This document shows, in pieces, positions 42,142 to 51,754 of a DNA stretch of 64,000 nucleotides (its first letter is position 1; each line of letters begins with the position of its first letter). A program made the position numbers and the translations under genes. Origin of the DNA: Natronomonas marina (GTDB lineage: Archaea > Halobacteriota > Halobacteria > Halobacteriales > Haloarculaceae); the NCBI RefSeq assembly GCF_024298905.1, contig NZ_CP101154.1, forward strand, positions 1,302,001-1,366,000, read 5' to 3'. The notes beneath the pieces were generated by a model. It saw nothing but the letters and a program-made list of their open reading frames with translations. It was not told where the DNA came from and ran no database searches.

Positions 42142-43392
42142 ATGGCAGTCTCTCGCGTCGTCGAACTGGAGGGTCACATCATCGACTCGGGCATGATGCA
42201 GGCGGCCTTCGGCACCGTCATGGACCACGGCGGCTCCTTCGACGTCGAGGAGTTCGACATCGGCCGCCGGAAGGACCAGGAGTCGTACGCCCGCCTGCTC
42301 GTCACCGCCGACACCGAGGAGGACCTCCAGCGCATCGTCCACGACCTCCACCAGCAGGGCGCCAACCCCGCCGACCCTTCCGACGCCGAACTGCAACCGG
42401 CGCCCGACGACAGGGTCGTCCCGCACGGCTTCTACTCGACGACGAACCACCCGACGCAGGTCCGCCACGACGGCGAGTGGGTCGACGTCGAGAACATCGA
42501 AATGGACTGTGCGGTGGTCCTGGAGGAAACCGGCGACGGCGTTCGTGCGTACACGAAGGTACTCAACGCCATCGAGGAGGGCGACATGGTCGTCACCGGC
42601 GAGTCGGGCATCAGGGTCCAGCCACCGGAACGGCCCCGCGACACCGAGGGCGCATTCGGGTTCATGCAGGGCGGCGTCTCCGCCGAGCGGCCCTCGGAGT
42701 CGACCATCGAGCAGATAGCCGGCGCCATCGAGGAGACGAAACGCGAGGACGGCGAGGTGCTGGTCGTCGCCGGGCCTGCGCTCATCCACTCCGGCGCCCG
42801 CGAGGACCTCGCTCGCCTCGTCGAGAACGGCTACGTCGACTACCTCTCCATCGGCAACGGCTTCGCCGTCCACGACGTCGAACGGGACCTATACGGCACG
42901 TCGCTGGGCGTGAACACGGAGACGCTGGACCACGCCCGCCACGGCCACAAACACCACATCTACGCCATCAGCGAGATAATCCGGGCCGGCGGCATCGAGG
43001 AGGCCGTCGAGGCCGGGCAACTCGACTCCGGCGTGATGTACCAGTGCGTCGCCAACGACGTCCCCTACGTCATCGCCGGCTCCATCCGCGACGACGGCCC
43101 GCTGCCCGGAACCATCACGGACGCCGTCGAGGCACAGAACGCCATCCGCGAGCAGGCCCACGAGGCAGACATGGTGCTGATGCTGTCGACGCTTCTGCAC
43201 TCGGTGGCGGTGGGCAACTGCCTGCCGTCGACGACGCGGGTGGTCTGCGTCGACATCAATCCCGCGACCGTGACGCAACTGCTCGACCGCGGATCGGCAC
43301 AGGCCGTCGGGATGGTCACCGACATCGGGACGTTCGTCCCGATACTCGCCGAGGAACTCCTCGAGGAGGGGGCCCCGGAGTTCGACGACTAG
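42142..43392 (+). CDS. Archaeal ornithine cyclodeaminase (LOR/SDH-like, TIGR00300 type)
   Basis: 416 residues. The start VVELEGHIIDSGMMQAAFGT is the conserved opening of the LOR/SDH region family; then GGVSAERPSESTIEQIAGAI and LVVAGPALIHSGAREDLARL lead into the NAD-binding part (YLSIGNGFAVHDVERDLYGT). HHIYAISEIIRAGGIEEAV and LMLSTLLHSVAVGNCLPS are other conserved segments. Archaeal members convert ornithine to proline. Its TAG shares the palindrome CTAG (43389-43392) with the convergent gene's stop. A TATA-like cttatcc lies about 28 bases upstream. Confidence 0.9.
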   Translation: MAVSRVVELEGHIIDSGMMQAAFGTVMDHGGSFDVEEFDIGRRKDQESYARLLVTADTEEDLQRIVHDLHQQGANPADPSDAELQPAPDDRVVPHGFYSTTNHPTQVRHDGEWVDVENIEMDCAVVLEETGDGVRAYTKVLNAIEEGDMVVTGESGIRVQPPERPRDTEGAFGFMQGGVSAERPSESTIEQIAGAIEETKREDGEVLVVAGPALIHSGAREDLARLVENGYVDYLSIGNGFAVHDVERDLYGTSLGVNTETLDHARHGHKHHIYAISEIIRAGGIEEAVEAGQLDSGVMYQCVANDVPYVIAGSIRDDGPLPGTITDAVEAQNAIREQAHEADMVLMLSTLLHSVAVGNCLPSTTRVVCVDINPATVTQLLDRGSAQAVGMVTDIGTFVPILAEELLEEGAPEFDD

Positions 43393-43658
43393 GCGCCGGG
43401 GACGCCCTCGCGGTACGTCGAGACGGCTTGCTTGGCGTCCAGTAACTGGCTCGCCGTCTCCTCGTCGGCGTCCTCGGCGACCTCCTCCAGCGTCCGGGTG
43501 ATCCGGGCCAGCGCCCCGTGATCGAGGGTGCGGCCGGCGTCGAGGGCCCGTTCGACCTTCCCGACGAGGGTGTCGAGCCGTTCTTCGGCTTCCCCGTCGA
43601 CCATGTCGCGGGCGGTACGGAGCTCCGCCAGTGCGGTTTCGAGTTCGTCTGCGCTCAT
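43389..43658 (-). CDS. Small helical acidic protein (DUF7553-like)
   Basis: 89 residues, all predicted helix: [20 protein letters not shown], then [19 protein letters not shown] and [18 protein letters not shown], ending in a variable tail. It resembles a small conserved haloarchaeal helical family. Its start overlaps the upstream Usp gene by four bases (ATGA), so the two are translationally coupled. It could be a Usp-interacting protein. Confidence 0.7.
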   Translation of the reverse strand: MSADELETALAELRTARDMVDGEAEERLDTLVGKVERALDAGRTLDHGALARITRTLEEVAEDADEETASQLLDAKQAVSTYREGVPGA

Positions 43659-44044
43659 GTGTCTAGGGGGATGGCGACGACGGGTATATCTGCCGACAGT
43701 AGCACCGTCTGCGCCGTGGAGCCGAACACTATCTTCCCGGTCCGGCTCCGCTGGCGGATGCCGATGACGATCTCGTCGACGGCGTGCTCGGCGGCGAACT
43801 TCTTGACGTCGGTCCCGGGATCGTTCCCGCGGACGAGCTGGTGGCCCTCGGCGTTCGGCAGGTTCTCGGTGAGTTCCGCCATCGCCGTCTCGCCAGCCGC
43901 GGTGTCCCTCTCCGTCGTGGCGTCGCCGCCCTTCAGCGAGTTGATGACGTAGACGGTGTCGCCGTCCTCCACTCGCCCGCTCAGGTACCGTCTGAGCCGG
44001 TTGCTCGTCCGTTCGCTGTCGGTCGCTGCCAGATACGTCGTCAT
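43655..44044 (-). CDS. Universal stress protein-like protein
   Basis: 129 residues. Start [20 protein letters not shown] is a diverged Usp N-terminus. The C-terminus [20 protein letters not shown] with [12 protein letters not shown] keeps the Usp ATP-loop layout, and HAVDEIVIG is the preceding strand. It is shorter than the classic family because one helix-strand unit is reduced. It is coupled to the helical gene downstream. A TATA-like aacttaaaa lies at 44068-44076. Confidence 0.88.
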   Translation of the reverse strand: MTTYLAATDSERTSNRLRRYLSGRVEDGDTVYVINSLKGGDATTERDTAAGETAMAELTENLPNAEGHQLVRGNDPGTDVKKFAAEHAVDEIVIGIRQRSRTGKIVFGSTAQTVLLSADIPVVAIPLDT

Positions 44045-44067
44045 GTGCGGAGAGTCGCCCACCCACC

Positions 44068-44076
44068 AACTTAAAA
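44068..44076 (-). promoter_or_regulatory. TATA box of the Usp/DUF7553-like operon
   Basis: aacttaaaa (ttttaagtt towards the gene) lies 24-32 bases from the start at 44044. Confidence 0.6.
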
Positions 44077-44195
44077 CTGCGCGCCGAGCGGCTCCGGCCC
44101 CGAACCGGTCCCACGAGCGCCGGTGCCCCACGAACGACCCGGAACCGGGGCTCTCATTACCGATGCAGCGCAAGTCGGCGTACGCTCAGTTTCCT

Positions 44196-45524
44196 ATGAC
44201 AGCACACGGAAGTCCCTACGCGCCACACACCGACGCCGAGCGGGAGGCGATGCTCTCGGCGGTCGGCGCGGACAGCGAGGAGGCGCTCTTCGACATCCCC
44301 GACGGCGTGCGCTTCGACGGCGAGTTCGGCATCGACGCCCACAGCGAGCGGGCGGTCCGGACGCTCGTCGACCGGACGCTCTCGGCCAACCGCGACCTCG
44401 CGGAGTTCCTCGGCCGCGGCCACTACGACCACTACGTCCCCTCGATGGTCGATCACCTCGCGGACCGCTCGGAGTTCCTGACGAGCTACACCCAGTACCA
44501 GCCGGAGGTCGCCCAGGGCTTTCTGCAGGCGCTCTTCGAGTACCAGTCGATGCTGGTCGAGTTGACCGGTCTCGGCGTCGCCAACTGCTCGATGTACGAC
44601 GCCGCGTCGGCGCTGGGGGAGGCGGCGACGCTCGCGGCGCGGGTCCGTGAGACCTCCGGCAGCCGGGTCCTCGTTCCCGAGCGGCTCCAGTCGGGGCGCC
44701 GCCGGACGCTGGAGAACTACGTCGCCGGCCACGACCTCGCCGTCGAATCCTACCCGATGGACGACGGCAACGTCGACCTCGACGCGCTCGCATCGGCGGT
44801 CGACGACGAGACGCTCGTCGTCTACGCCGAGAACCCGACGGTTCGGGGTACCGTCGAGGAGAACGCCGGCGCGGTCGGCGACCTGGCCGACGCACACGAC
44901 GCGCTGTTCGTCCTCGGGTCGGACCCGGTCGCGCTCGCGGTGCTGGAGGAACCCGCGAGCGTCGGCGCCGACGTCGTCGTCGGCGACGCCGCATCGCTCG
45001 GCGTTCCCGCCGCCTACGGGACGGGAATCGGCCTGTTCGCCTGCCGCGATGAGTTCCTCCGGCAGGTTCCCGGTCGACTGGTCGGTACCGGTGAGGACGC
45101 GACCGGCCGCCGGGCCTACACGCTGACGCTGCAGACCCGCGAACAGCACATCCGACGCGAGCGGGCGACCTCGAACATCTGTACGAACCAGGCGTGGGTC
45201 GCTCTGCGGGTGGCGATGCACGCCGCCTGGCTCGGTCCCGACGGTCTCGTCGACCTCGCGAACGACTGCGTCACGCGCGCCCGGGACCTCGCCGCACGCG
45301 TCGACGAAATCGCGGGCGTTCGAGCGCCGGTCCACGACCGCCACCACTTCCGGGAGTTCGTCGCACGGACCGACCAGCCGGCGGCGGCGGTCGCCGACGA
45401 CCTCCGGGGCGACGGGTACGCCGTCCACGTCGTCGGCGAACACGAGATACAGGTCTGTGTGACCGAGACGAACGACGCCGACATCGACGATTTCGTCGCC
45501 GCGCTCCGGGAGGCCGCACGATGA
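44196..45524 (+). CDS. gcvPA: Glycine dehydrogenase (decarboxylating) subunit 1, GcvPA
   Basis: 442 residues. The N-terminus [20 protein letters not shown] is family-typical. [20 protein letters not shown] and [20 protein letters not shown] are conserved, and the C-terminal domain has [20 protein letters not shown]. It is the non-catalytic partner of the two-subunit P-protein of the glycine cleavage system. The ATG at 44196 fits the family length better than the upstream ATG at 44164. The downstream gcvPB overlaps it by four bases. gcvT and gcvH are not in the window. Confidence 0.94.
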   Translation: MTAHGSPYAPHTDAEREAMLSAVGADSEEALFDIPDGVRFDGEFGIDAHSERAVRTLVDRTLSANRDLAEFLGRGHYDHYVPSMVDHLADRSEFLTSYTQYQPEVAQGFLQALFEYQSMLVELTGLGVANCSMYDAASALGEAATLAARVRETSGSRVLVPERLQSGRRRTLENYVAGHDLAVESYPMDDGNVDLDALASAVDDETLVVYAENPTVRGTVEENAGAVGDLADAHDALFVLGSDPVALAVLEEPASVGADVVVGDAASLGVPAAYGTGIGLFACRDEFLRQVPGRLVGTGEDATGRRAYTLTLQTREQHIRRERATSNICTNQAWVALRVAMHAAWLGPDGLVDLANDCVTRARDLAARVDEIAGVRAPVHDRHHFREFVARTDQPAAAVADDLRGDGYAVHVVGEHEIQVCVTETNDADIDDFVAALREAAR

Positions 45525-46951
45525 GCGACGAACCGCTCGGCTACGACCAGGCGCGGTGGACCGACGACGAGCGGACCTACGAGCCGCTGCTCTCGGAGAA
45601 GTCCACCGAATCGGTCGATGTCGATTCGCCGCTGCCCGACGACCTCACCCGCGATAGCCTCGAACTACCGGCGCTCTCGGAGCCGGAACTCGCCCGCCAC
45701 TACACCCGACTCTCGGAGATGAACTACGGCGTCGAGTCCGGTCCCTTCCCGCTGGGCTCCTGTACGATGAAGTACAACCCCAAGTTCACCGAGGACGTCG
45801 CGGTTCACCCGAAGGGACTAGTCCACCCCGACCGGCCGGCCGAGAGCGTCCAGGGGACCCTGAAACTCCAGTACGAACTCCAGGACTACCTCGGCCGCAT
45901 CGGCGGGATGGACGCGGTCACACTGCAGCCACCCGCCGGCGCCGCCGGCGAGTTCGCTGGCATCCTCGTCGCGCGGGCCTACCACCGGGCCAACGACGAC
46001 GAGCGCAGCGAGGTCATCGTCCCCGATTCGGCCCACGGGACGAACTTCGCGTCGGCGGCGATGGCGGGCTACGACGTCGTGACGCTCCCGAGCGGCGAGG
46101 ACGGACGGGTCGACCTCGAGGCGCTGGAGGCGGCCCTCTCCGAGGAGACGGCGGCGCTGATGCTCACCAACCCCAACACGCTGGGACTGTTCGAGCGGCA
46201 GATTCGGGAGATAGCCGACATGGTCCACGACGTCGGCGGCCTGCTGTACTACGACGGTGCGAACCTCAACGCCCTGCTGGGGCGGGCCCGCCCCGGCGAC
46301 ATGGGCTTCGACGTCATGCACTACAACGTCCACAAGACGTTCGCGACGCCGCACGGGGGCGGCGGCCCCGGCGCCGGCCCCGTCGGTGTCACCGAGGAAC
46401 TGGCCGAGTTCCTCCCCGACCCGCACGTCCGGAAGTCGGACGGGAGGTACGAGCGGTACGCGCCCGAGAACTCCATCGGCAAGGTCCACGGCTACGCCGG
46501 CAACTGGCTCGTGCTGGTGAAGGCCTACGCCTACATCGCCCGCCTCGGCGACGAGGGGCTGGCCGACGCCAGCGCCAAGGCCGTCCTGAACGCCAACTAC
46601 CTGGCCGAGCAGGTGGAGTACGAGGTGCCGTTCGGCCCGTTCCACCACGAGTTCGTCGCGTCGGCCGGCGAGCAGGACGCCGCCGACGCGGCGAAGCGGA
46701 TGCTTGACTACGGCGTCCACCCGCCGACGACGAAGTGGCCCGAAATCGTCGACGAGGCGCTGATGACCGAACCCACCGAGGTCGAAAGCAAGCGCACCCT
46801 CGACCAGCTCGCGGCGGCGTTCAACGCCGCCCGGGCCGACGAGGAGGCGACGCTCGAGGCCGCTCCCGAGCGGACCGCCGCCGGCCGCATCGACCAGGTC
46901 GCCGCCGCGCGGAACCCGCGGCTCTCCTGGCAGGCACTCGACGAGGAGTGA
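45521..46951 (+). CDS. gcvPB: Glycine dehydrogenase (decarboxylating) subunit 2, GcvPB
   Basis: 476 residues. The catalytic subunit binds PLP through Lys in [20 protein letters not shown] near residue 272. Other landmarks are [13 protein letters not shown] near 83 and [13 protein letters not shown] near 170. Together with GcvPA it decarboxylates glycine and loads the lipoyl H-protein. Its ATG overlaps the gcvPA stop (ATGA), so subunits are made in a fixed ratio. Cytoplasmic, one-carbon metabolism. Confidence 0.95.
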   Translation: MSDEPLGYDQARWTDDERTYEPLLSEKSTESVDVDSPLPDDLTRDSLELPALSEPELARHYTRLSEMNYGVESGPFPLGSCTMKYNPKFTEDVAVHPKGLVHPDRPAESVQGTLKLQYELQDYLGRIGGMDAVTLQPPAGAAGEFAGILVARAYHRANDDERSEVIVPDSAHGTNFASAAMAGYDVVTLPSGEDGRVDLEALEAALSEETAALMLTNPNTLGLFERQIREIADMVHDVGGLLYYDGANLNALLGRARPGDMGFDVMHYNVHKTFATPHGGGGPGAGPVGVTEELAEFLPDPHVRKSDGRYERYAPENSIGKVHGYAGNWLVLVKAYAYIARLGDEGLADASAKAVLNANYLAEQVEYEVPFGPFHHEFVASAGEQDAADAAKRMLDYGVHPPTTKWPEIVDEALMTEPTEVESKRTLDQLAAAFNAARADEEATLEAAPERTAAGRIDQVAAARNPRLSWQALDEE

Positions 46952-46984
46952 CGGCCGGGTCGCGGGCGACCGTCCGCCACCGTG

Positions 46985-47956
46985 TTACTCCGGCGCCAGC
47001 GCGTCGATGGTCTCGAGTGCCATGTCGGTCGCCGTTTTCGGGACCGTGACGATGGGCAACTCGGCGATGCCGTCCTGTAGCTTCGCCAGTCGCGCGCTCG
47101 CCTCGTCGGGGGTGCCGGCGACCCCGAGGTCGGCGACCATCTCGTCGGTGACCGCCGCCCGGGCGTCGTCGCGGTCGCCGGACTGCCACAGGCTCGCAAT
47201 CGTCTCGGCTTCCTCCGGGAACCGACGGGCGACGGCGTTTCGGTAGCCCTCGCCGCTGCCGACGTAGTGGGCGACGTGGCCCCGGATGGCGTTTCGGGCC
47301 GCCTCGCTGTCCCCGCTGACGGCGGCGGGCACGTACGGCGCGACGGTAATCTCCCCGGGGTCTCGGTCGGCTTCGGTCGCCGTCTCCCGTATCGTCTCGA
47401 AGGCCGGCGCCAGTTCAGAGAAGGGCAGCATGTGGGGTATCCACCCGTCGGCGACGCGACCGACGACCCGGCGGTTCGCCGGCCCGAGCGCGGCGTGGTA
47501 GACCGGCACGTCCGCACCCAGCCCGTCGAAGTCCGACACCTCGAACAGCTGGCCGTCGTAGCTGACCGGCTCCTCGTCGTCGGCGAGGTAGGCTTTGACG
47601 AGTTCGATGGTCTCGTGGGCGCGCCGAACCGGCCGGTCGTACTCCCGGCCGTGGAGGTCCGAAATCACCTTCGGCGTGCTGACGCCGGTGCCGAGACACG
47701 CCCGACCGTCCGAGTAGCGGTCGACGGTCGCCGCGGCCATCGCGATGTTCGCCGGCGACCGCGAGAAGACGTTCGTGATGGCGGTCCCCAGCGTGACCGA
47801 TTCGGTCTCCCGGGCGACGAGTCCGAGCTGGACGAACGCATCGCTGCCCCACAGTTCCGGCAGCCATACCGACCCGTAGCCGAGGCGCTCGGCGGTCGTC
47901 GCGATTCCCAGCGGGTCCATCACGTCCGCCGGCGGCAGGAGTAATCCCGGTTTCAT
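46985..47956 (-). CDS. LLM-class F420/flavin-dependent oxidoreductase
   Basis: 323 residues. A TIM-barrel luciferase-like fold: TTAERLGYGSVWLPELWGSD, TLGTAITNVFSRSPANIAMA (LGT..TNV..R.P is the cofactor-site signature), RACLGTGVSTPKVISDLHG and VYHAALGPANRRVVGRVADG. Relatives include methylenetetrahydromethanopterin reductase and other F420-dependent enzymes. The substrate is unknown. It is convergent with gcvPB, with about 33 bases between stops. A TATA-like element is not clear. Confidence 0.9.
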   Translation of the reverse strand: MKPGLLLPPADVMDPLGIATTAERLGYGSVWLPELWGSDAFVQLGLVARETESVTLGTAITNVFSRSPANIAMAAATVDRYSDGRACLGTGVSTPKVISDLHGREYDRPVRRAHETIELVKAYLADDEEPVSYDGQLFEVSDFDGLGADVPVYHAALGPANRRVVGRVADGWIPHMLPFSELAPAFETIRETATEADRDPGEITVAPYVPAAVSGDSEAARNAIRGHVAHYVGSGEGYRNAVARRFPEEAETIASLWQSGDRDDARAAVTDEMVADLGVAGTPDEASARLAKLQDGIAELPIVTVPKTATDMALETIDALAPE

Positions 47957-48467
47957 GCGACCGACGACGCGACGGTTCCTGAAAAACGTTGTCGGGACGC
48001 GGGAAACGCCGGGAGCCACAGCCGACGCACGGCGGGACCACCGCCGATTTGCTATTGCAACATACGGTTTACAGGTTCGCCCCTCGTCACGCTGATCCGT
48101 CGGAAATAGTTAAAAATCTGCTATTTCTACCCGTCCGTCGGTGGGTGGACGAGCCCGGAAGGCGTCGAAGCCGCCCGCCCGGATGGCGAGACGGTACCGA
48201 GCGGAACGGCCGGGGCGGGAACCGAGGACAGGGGGCCGCCGACACGCCGAAAAGTGAGACCAGCGCGTCGAGGCGTTCTTCGGGCTACACCAGAACGGCG
48301 ACCGGGGCGTCTCACCGAACGACGTACAGAGCACGACGACCGGATTGAACTCCGAATGTCCGAGGAGACGACCCGGACCGGAAACAACAGCGACGGTCGA
48401 GGCGTCGGGAACCGTGCGGTCGGGAGGATGGCCTTCGGTGTGGAACGACGTACACGAACGGGGGGCG
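47957..48467. other. 511-bp stretch with no recognisable gene; contains a hairpin over an AT-rich core
   Basis: Reading frames here have atypical composition and no family features. A perfect 7-base inverted repeat (gaaatag at 48103-48109, ctatttc at 48121-48127) flanks gttaaaaatct-like sequence, which could be a promoter with an operator or a terminator. A shorter ttgctattgcaa repeat lies near 48049. Nothing else was seen. Confidence 0.5.
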
Positions 48468-48641
48468 CTACGCGGAGGCGGCCGCCGAGGTGTCGATGCC
48501 GTCGACGGTGACGAACCCGTAGTCGCACTCCGGGCAGTGCCACTTCTTCTTCGTTCCGAGCTGGATCTTCATGCTGGCGGCCCGGTAGAACTCCCGCGAT
48601 TCGTCGCAGACGGGGCAGTCCCGCTGGAGTGACATGCTCAT
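48468..48641 (-). CDS. 57-residue zinc-ribbon protein (DUF7838-like)
   Basis: The frame starts MSMSLQRDCPVCDESREFYR and continues through GTKKKWHCPECDYGFVTVDG to a Ser/Ala tail. CPVC and CPEC knuckles flank a short beta region in the conserved haloarchaeal pattern of a two-CxxC zinc beta-ribbon. The ATG at 48635 is an alternative start, two codons shorter. It lies at the boundary between core genes and the mobile islet. Function unknown. Confidence 0.78.
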   Translation of the reverse strand: MSMSLQRDCPVCDESREFYRAASMKIQLGTKKKWHCPECDYGFVTVDGIDTSAAASA

Positions 48642-48957
48642 GTTCGGGCGTTGTGCCGCGGTGGTGTTGTAGTTTACTGGTTGCCGGCGTGCGTCCGTCG
48701 GCGACGGGTTCCTGGGGTGTTCGCGGGACGATACATCGTATGCCGCTATACAGAACTGTGCCGCCGGTGTTGCACAGATTCGGAGGATGGGCTATTTCTA
48801 GACCACCGTCTACTCGTGGTTTTTCTCGGCGGGCAAGGGAGGATATCGAACTGTTATGGCCGTGACTATCGGATAGAGGTGCAAAATTGCGTGAATTCTA
48901 GCGTTACTGGATAGTGTCGTCACTTTCGAGCAGCGAACTCAGCGGGGGTTCAGCTGG
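48642..48957. other. 316-bp stretch between the zinc-ribbon gene and the split transposase
   Basis: Composition becomes AT-richer here. No gene is supported. One terminus of the IS4-type element probably lies in this stretch, but no inverted repeat matching the region above 51482 could be identified by eye. Confidence 0.5.
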
Positions 48958-50185
48958 TCAGTCGGGCGGAATCAACGCCGAGACGACGATTTCGACACAT
49001 TCGCCCGCGGTCAACACGGGTACGTAGTCCATCTCTCCATCGACGCCTGCTTTCAGCAGGAAGTCGGTGAGTCGCCAGATGTTGTAGAGGAGGACGGCGA
49101 ACACGAAGTAGAACAGCCGGACACGGTAGTCCTTTGAGGACCTTTTCGCCAGGAAATCACCCTTGATGCTCTTGTACTCGTTCTCGATCTGCCAGCGGCG
49201 ACTATACCGTCGGCAGAATGTCTCGGCGTCATCTGGCTCAACTCGGAGATTCGTCGCGAACACCGTCGTTCCTTCGCCGCTGGTCGACGGGACGTACAGA
49301 AACCGCATCGGGTGTGACCCCGCCTCGACGTGGACGGAGGCCGACTCAACAGCCACCTCTTGATCATCCTCTTCCATCTGCTCAATCACCTTACGTTCAG
49401 TACTGGTGATGCGTTTCGGAATAAGGTAGTTCACATCGAGATTCGAGAGGGTCTGAAACACGCGCATGGACTCGAACTCGCGGTCGCAGAGGACTGTCTC
49501 AATGGGGACGTGTTCTTTCGCGCGTCGAACGAGTCGCCGCACAGTACGATGAATCTGATTCGGTGGGTTCTCGTCCCACGCCGAGCTCTCTCGCACCGGC
49601 TCAACTGCGAGTACGAGCGGGATGTTCCGCCCGATGATCGAGAGGGTCGCAAACTTGAACGCTCGTCCCTCGCTGTCTTTTGTGCCGCTCACCATCGGCA
49701 TGTCCGCAACATCCCCGTAGTAGGGACCCGTCGTGATGTCGATGGCGGCAGTAACAGGCCACCGGAAGGACGCTTCGGAGGCGATGACCCAGAGCAAGCG
49801 ATCCGTCGTCTCATTGAATCCATCCACGAGTTCCTCGGGAGCGAACTGTTTGACAGCACGGAGGTGGGTATCGCCATGCGGGCCGTAGTCCTCGCCACGC
49901 CGATACTGGAACCGTGCAGCACCTTGTGCGGTGCCGCACCTAACCATCCCCATGAAGGTCTGCAACTCGAAGAACCGCGTGTCCGCGTAGGACGCGTTCG
50001 CGGCCCGGTCAGAGTCGAAGTGGCCGAAGGCGTGATCACGGGCGAGTCGCGTCGTTTGGACAATCTCATCCTGCGAGAACGATTCATCCTTCGCTGAGTC
50101 CTCCTCTACTGGAGGCTCGTCAACGATCTCTGCTTTGGGTTGAACCTCAGGCGCAGGGATGTCGAGATTGTGGACTTCTTTGACG
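48958..50185 (-). pseudogene. 3' part of an IS4-type transposase gene, interrupted by an IS5-type element
   Basis: This is the C-terminal portion of a DDE transposase on the minus strand. Acidic catalytic residues are in VTAAIDITTGPYYG and VLCDREFESMRVF. The third is in YSRRWQIENEYKSIK, which fits the IS4 YREK signature (Y-2-R-3-E-6-K). Reading into the upstream sequence gives EHVKEVHNLDIPAPEVQPK, which joins the truncated first part at 51118-51481 when the inserted element and one copy of the target duplication are removed. The rejoined frame is exactly 528 codons. The gene is inactive as it stands. Confidence 0.9.
50178..50185. repeat. Left target-site duplication of the IS5-type element
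   Basis: ctttgacg directly precedes the left inverted repeat and is repeated exactly after the right one (51118-51125). Eight-base duplications are usual for haloarchaeal IS5-group elements such as ISH1. Confidence 0.92.
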
Positions 50186-50201
50186 TGCTCTATTGAAAAT
50201 G
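50186..50201. repeat. Left terminal inverted repeat of the IS5-type element
   Basis: tgctctattgaaaatg; perfect 16-base match to the right end in inverted orientation. Confidence 0.92.
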
Positions 50202-50260
50202 GAAGACGGCGACGTGATTACTCCGTAACGGTTTGAGGAAATGAGGTCGAGACGGCGATT

Positions 50261-51085
50261 ATGGGCGTCGCGTTGCTCGACCTCGTTGAGACAGCACTAC
50301 GTGTGGCTAAACAAGCGTTGGGGAATCGAGCGGGCAAGCCCGACTCCGGCGGGCTTGCCCGCGAGGCGCATATCGTCGCTCACTGTATTCGCAAGGAAGA
50401 GGGACACAGCTACGCCGAACTCGTAGACCGGCTGAGTCTCATGCCGGCGGTCTGCGACCGCCTCGGCATTCACCCGGACGCGCCGCCTGATCCAACCACG
50501 TTCTACCACTCCTTCGACCGGTATGCGATGCACGTCTGGCGGGCGTTGCTGCGCATTTCCGCGCAGCAACACCCGCAGTCTGGTCACGTCGCACTGGACA
50601 GCACGTTCTTTGAACGAGAACAAGCCTCACAGTACTACCTCCAGCGACAGGGACGAAGCGTCAAGACGATCAAAGCGACGACGCTAACCGATACAGAAGC
50701 GTTGGCGGTGCTGGATGTGCACTGCTGTATCGAGCGGGAACACGATACAAGGGCTGGCCCGCGGGTCGTCCGCCGGAACGCGGACGACCTGCGGGCCGTC
50801 GCCGCCGATAACGGCTTCCAAGACTGGCACACTGAGTACGAGATCGCCGCACATGATATCGAGTACCTCGTTCACTACCGCGGTTCAACAGCGAAGGCAA
50901 CTGTGAATAACGCGCTCATCCGAGCGAAGGGCTACACGCAGCGATGGATGGCAGAAACGTCCTACTCGACAGTCAAGCGAACGCAGGACTCCGCCCTGCG
51001 TTCGCGGTTCTGGTACCGCCAGTTCCGTGAAATCGTTCTCCTGTTCGCGCTCAACAACCTCAAGAAGCTCGCCAAAACGCTATGA
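50261..51085 (+). CDS. IS5-family transposase
   Basis: 274 residues from the ATG at 50261. The DDE residues are probably in HVALDSTFFERE (first Asp), VAADNGFQDWH (second Asp) and RWMAETSYSTVKRTQDS (Glu), with a typical RFWYRQFREIVLLFALNNLK end. It cuts and pastes the element that carries it. The frame fills most of the 932-bp element and is not interrupted. The Gly/Lys/Pro segment near residue 22-30 is slightly unusual but in frame. Confidence 0.9.
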   Translation: MGVALLDLVETALRVAKQALGNRAGKPDSGGLAREAHIVAHCIRKEEGHSYAELVDRLSLMPAVCDRLGIHPDAPPDPTTFYHSFDRYAMHVWRALLRISAQQHPQSGHVALDSTFFEREQASQYYLQRQGRSVKTIKATTLTDTEALAVLDVHCCIEREHDTRAGPRVVRRNADDLRAVAADNGFQDWHTEYEIAAHDIEYLVHYRGSTAKATVNNALIRAKGYTQRWMAETSYSTVKRTQDSALRSRFWYRQFREIVLLFALNNLKKLAKTL

Positions 51086-51101
51086 TCCCGCTCCCGTACC
51101 G

Positions 51102-51117
51102 CATTTTCAATAGAGCA
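51102..51117. repeat. Right terminal inverted repeat of the IS5-type element
   Basis: cattttcaatagagca, the perfect inverted match of the left end. Confidence 0.92.
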
Positions 51118-51125
51118 CTTTGACG
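51118..51125. repeat. Right target-site duplication of the IS5-type element
   Basis: ctttgacg, identical to the copy at 50178-50185. Confidence 0.92.
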
Positions 51126-51481
51126 ACGAAGTGAGCCGCGGTCTGCACGTATTCTTGGACAGCGTCGTCGAATCGATTCCGCCACGCTCGGGAAAACGCC
51201 GATTCATCAGGGACACGGTTGAATCCCAAGACTGTCGCGACTTCGGGTTGTCGTGTGAGTCGTCGCGTGAAAGCGGCGTATGAATCCCCCGTAATCTCCA
51301 TGAAGATGAACGAAAGGACCATTGCGCGAAAGGAGAACGGGGCAGGATGCCACGCTGGATACCTATCTTCGACTGAATCAATCGAGTGATCGATATTCTC
51401 GAACGCGGTGGCGAGGTCGGTCTCATGGAGATCGTTCCGGATGACGATCCCAAGCTGGTACGCTTCGCACAGATAGCGCAT
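51118..51481 (-). pseudogene. 5' part of the IS4-type transposase gene, interrupted by the IS5-type element
   Basis: From the ATG at 51481 the first about 121 residues of the transposase (RNDLHETDLATAFENIDHSI, then SFIFMEITGDSYAAFTRRLT and RVPDESAFSRAWRNRFDDA) lead into HFVVK at the insertion point. Beyond it the frame runs only a few codons (VLY) into the IS5-type end before a stop. It matches the N-terminal helical domain of IS4-type transposases and, with the part at 48958-50185, makes one continuous 527-residue protein. Confidence 0.88.
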
Positions 51482-51754
51482 ACGAGGAATCTCTTTAGAA
51501 CGAGATTCGTCAGAATCACTTATACAATACTTGTGACAGAGATATCAAAGTCAATGCTTCGAGCGCTTGGCGAAGGCATACGGGTAGTCTGTGACTGAGC
51601 ATTTCGGCTCTGTTGAAATCCTATTGTCTCGATAACGTTCCCCGCTGGATCAAGAAAGCTGCAACACAGCAAATTCCACGCACTATTGAGATTAAACACA
51701 GTCGAATTAACGGACAATCTCAATGCAGCCTAGTGGTTTACCAGCGCTTAACGC

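Larger units (their letters stand above)
50186..51117 (+). mobile_element. IS5-type insertion sequence, 932 bp, intact ends
   Basis: The element begins tgctctattgaaaatg (50186-50201) and ends with its perfect inverted copy cattttcaatagagca (51102-51117), 16 bases. It is flanked by 8-bp direct repeats ctttgacg and carries one transposase gene. The ends and duplication are unmutated, so the insertion is probably recent and may still be mobile. Confidence 0.93.

Noticed and set aside
48110-48543. Open frames in the gap between the LLM oxidoreductase and the zinc-ribbon gene
   Set aside because: They have biased Arg/Thr/Pro composition, no recognisable motif and no supporting promoter at a proper distance.
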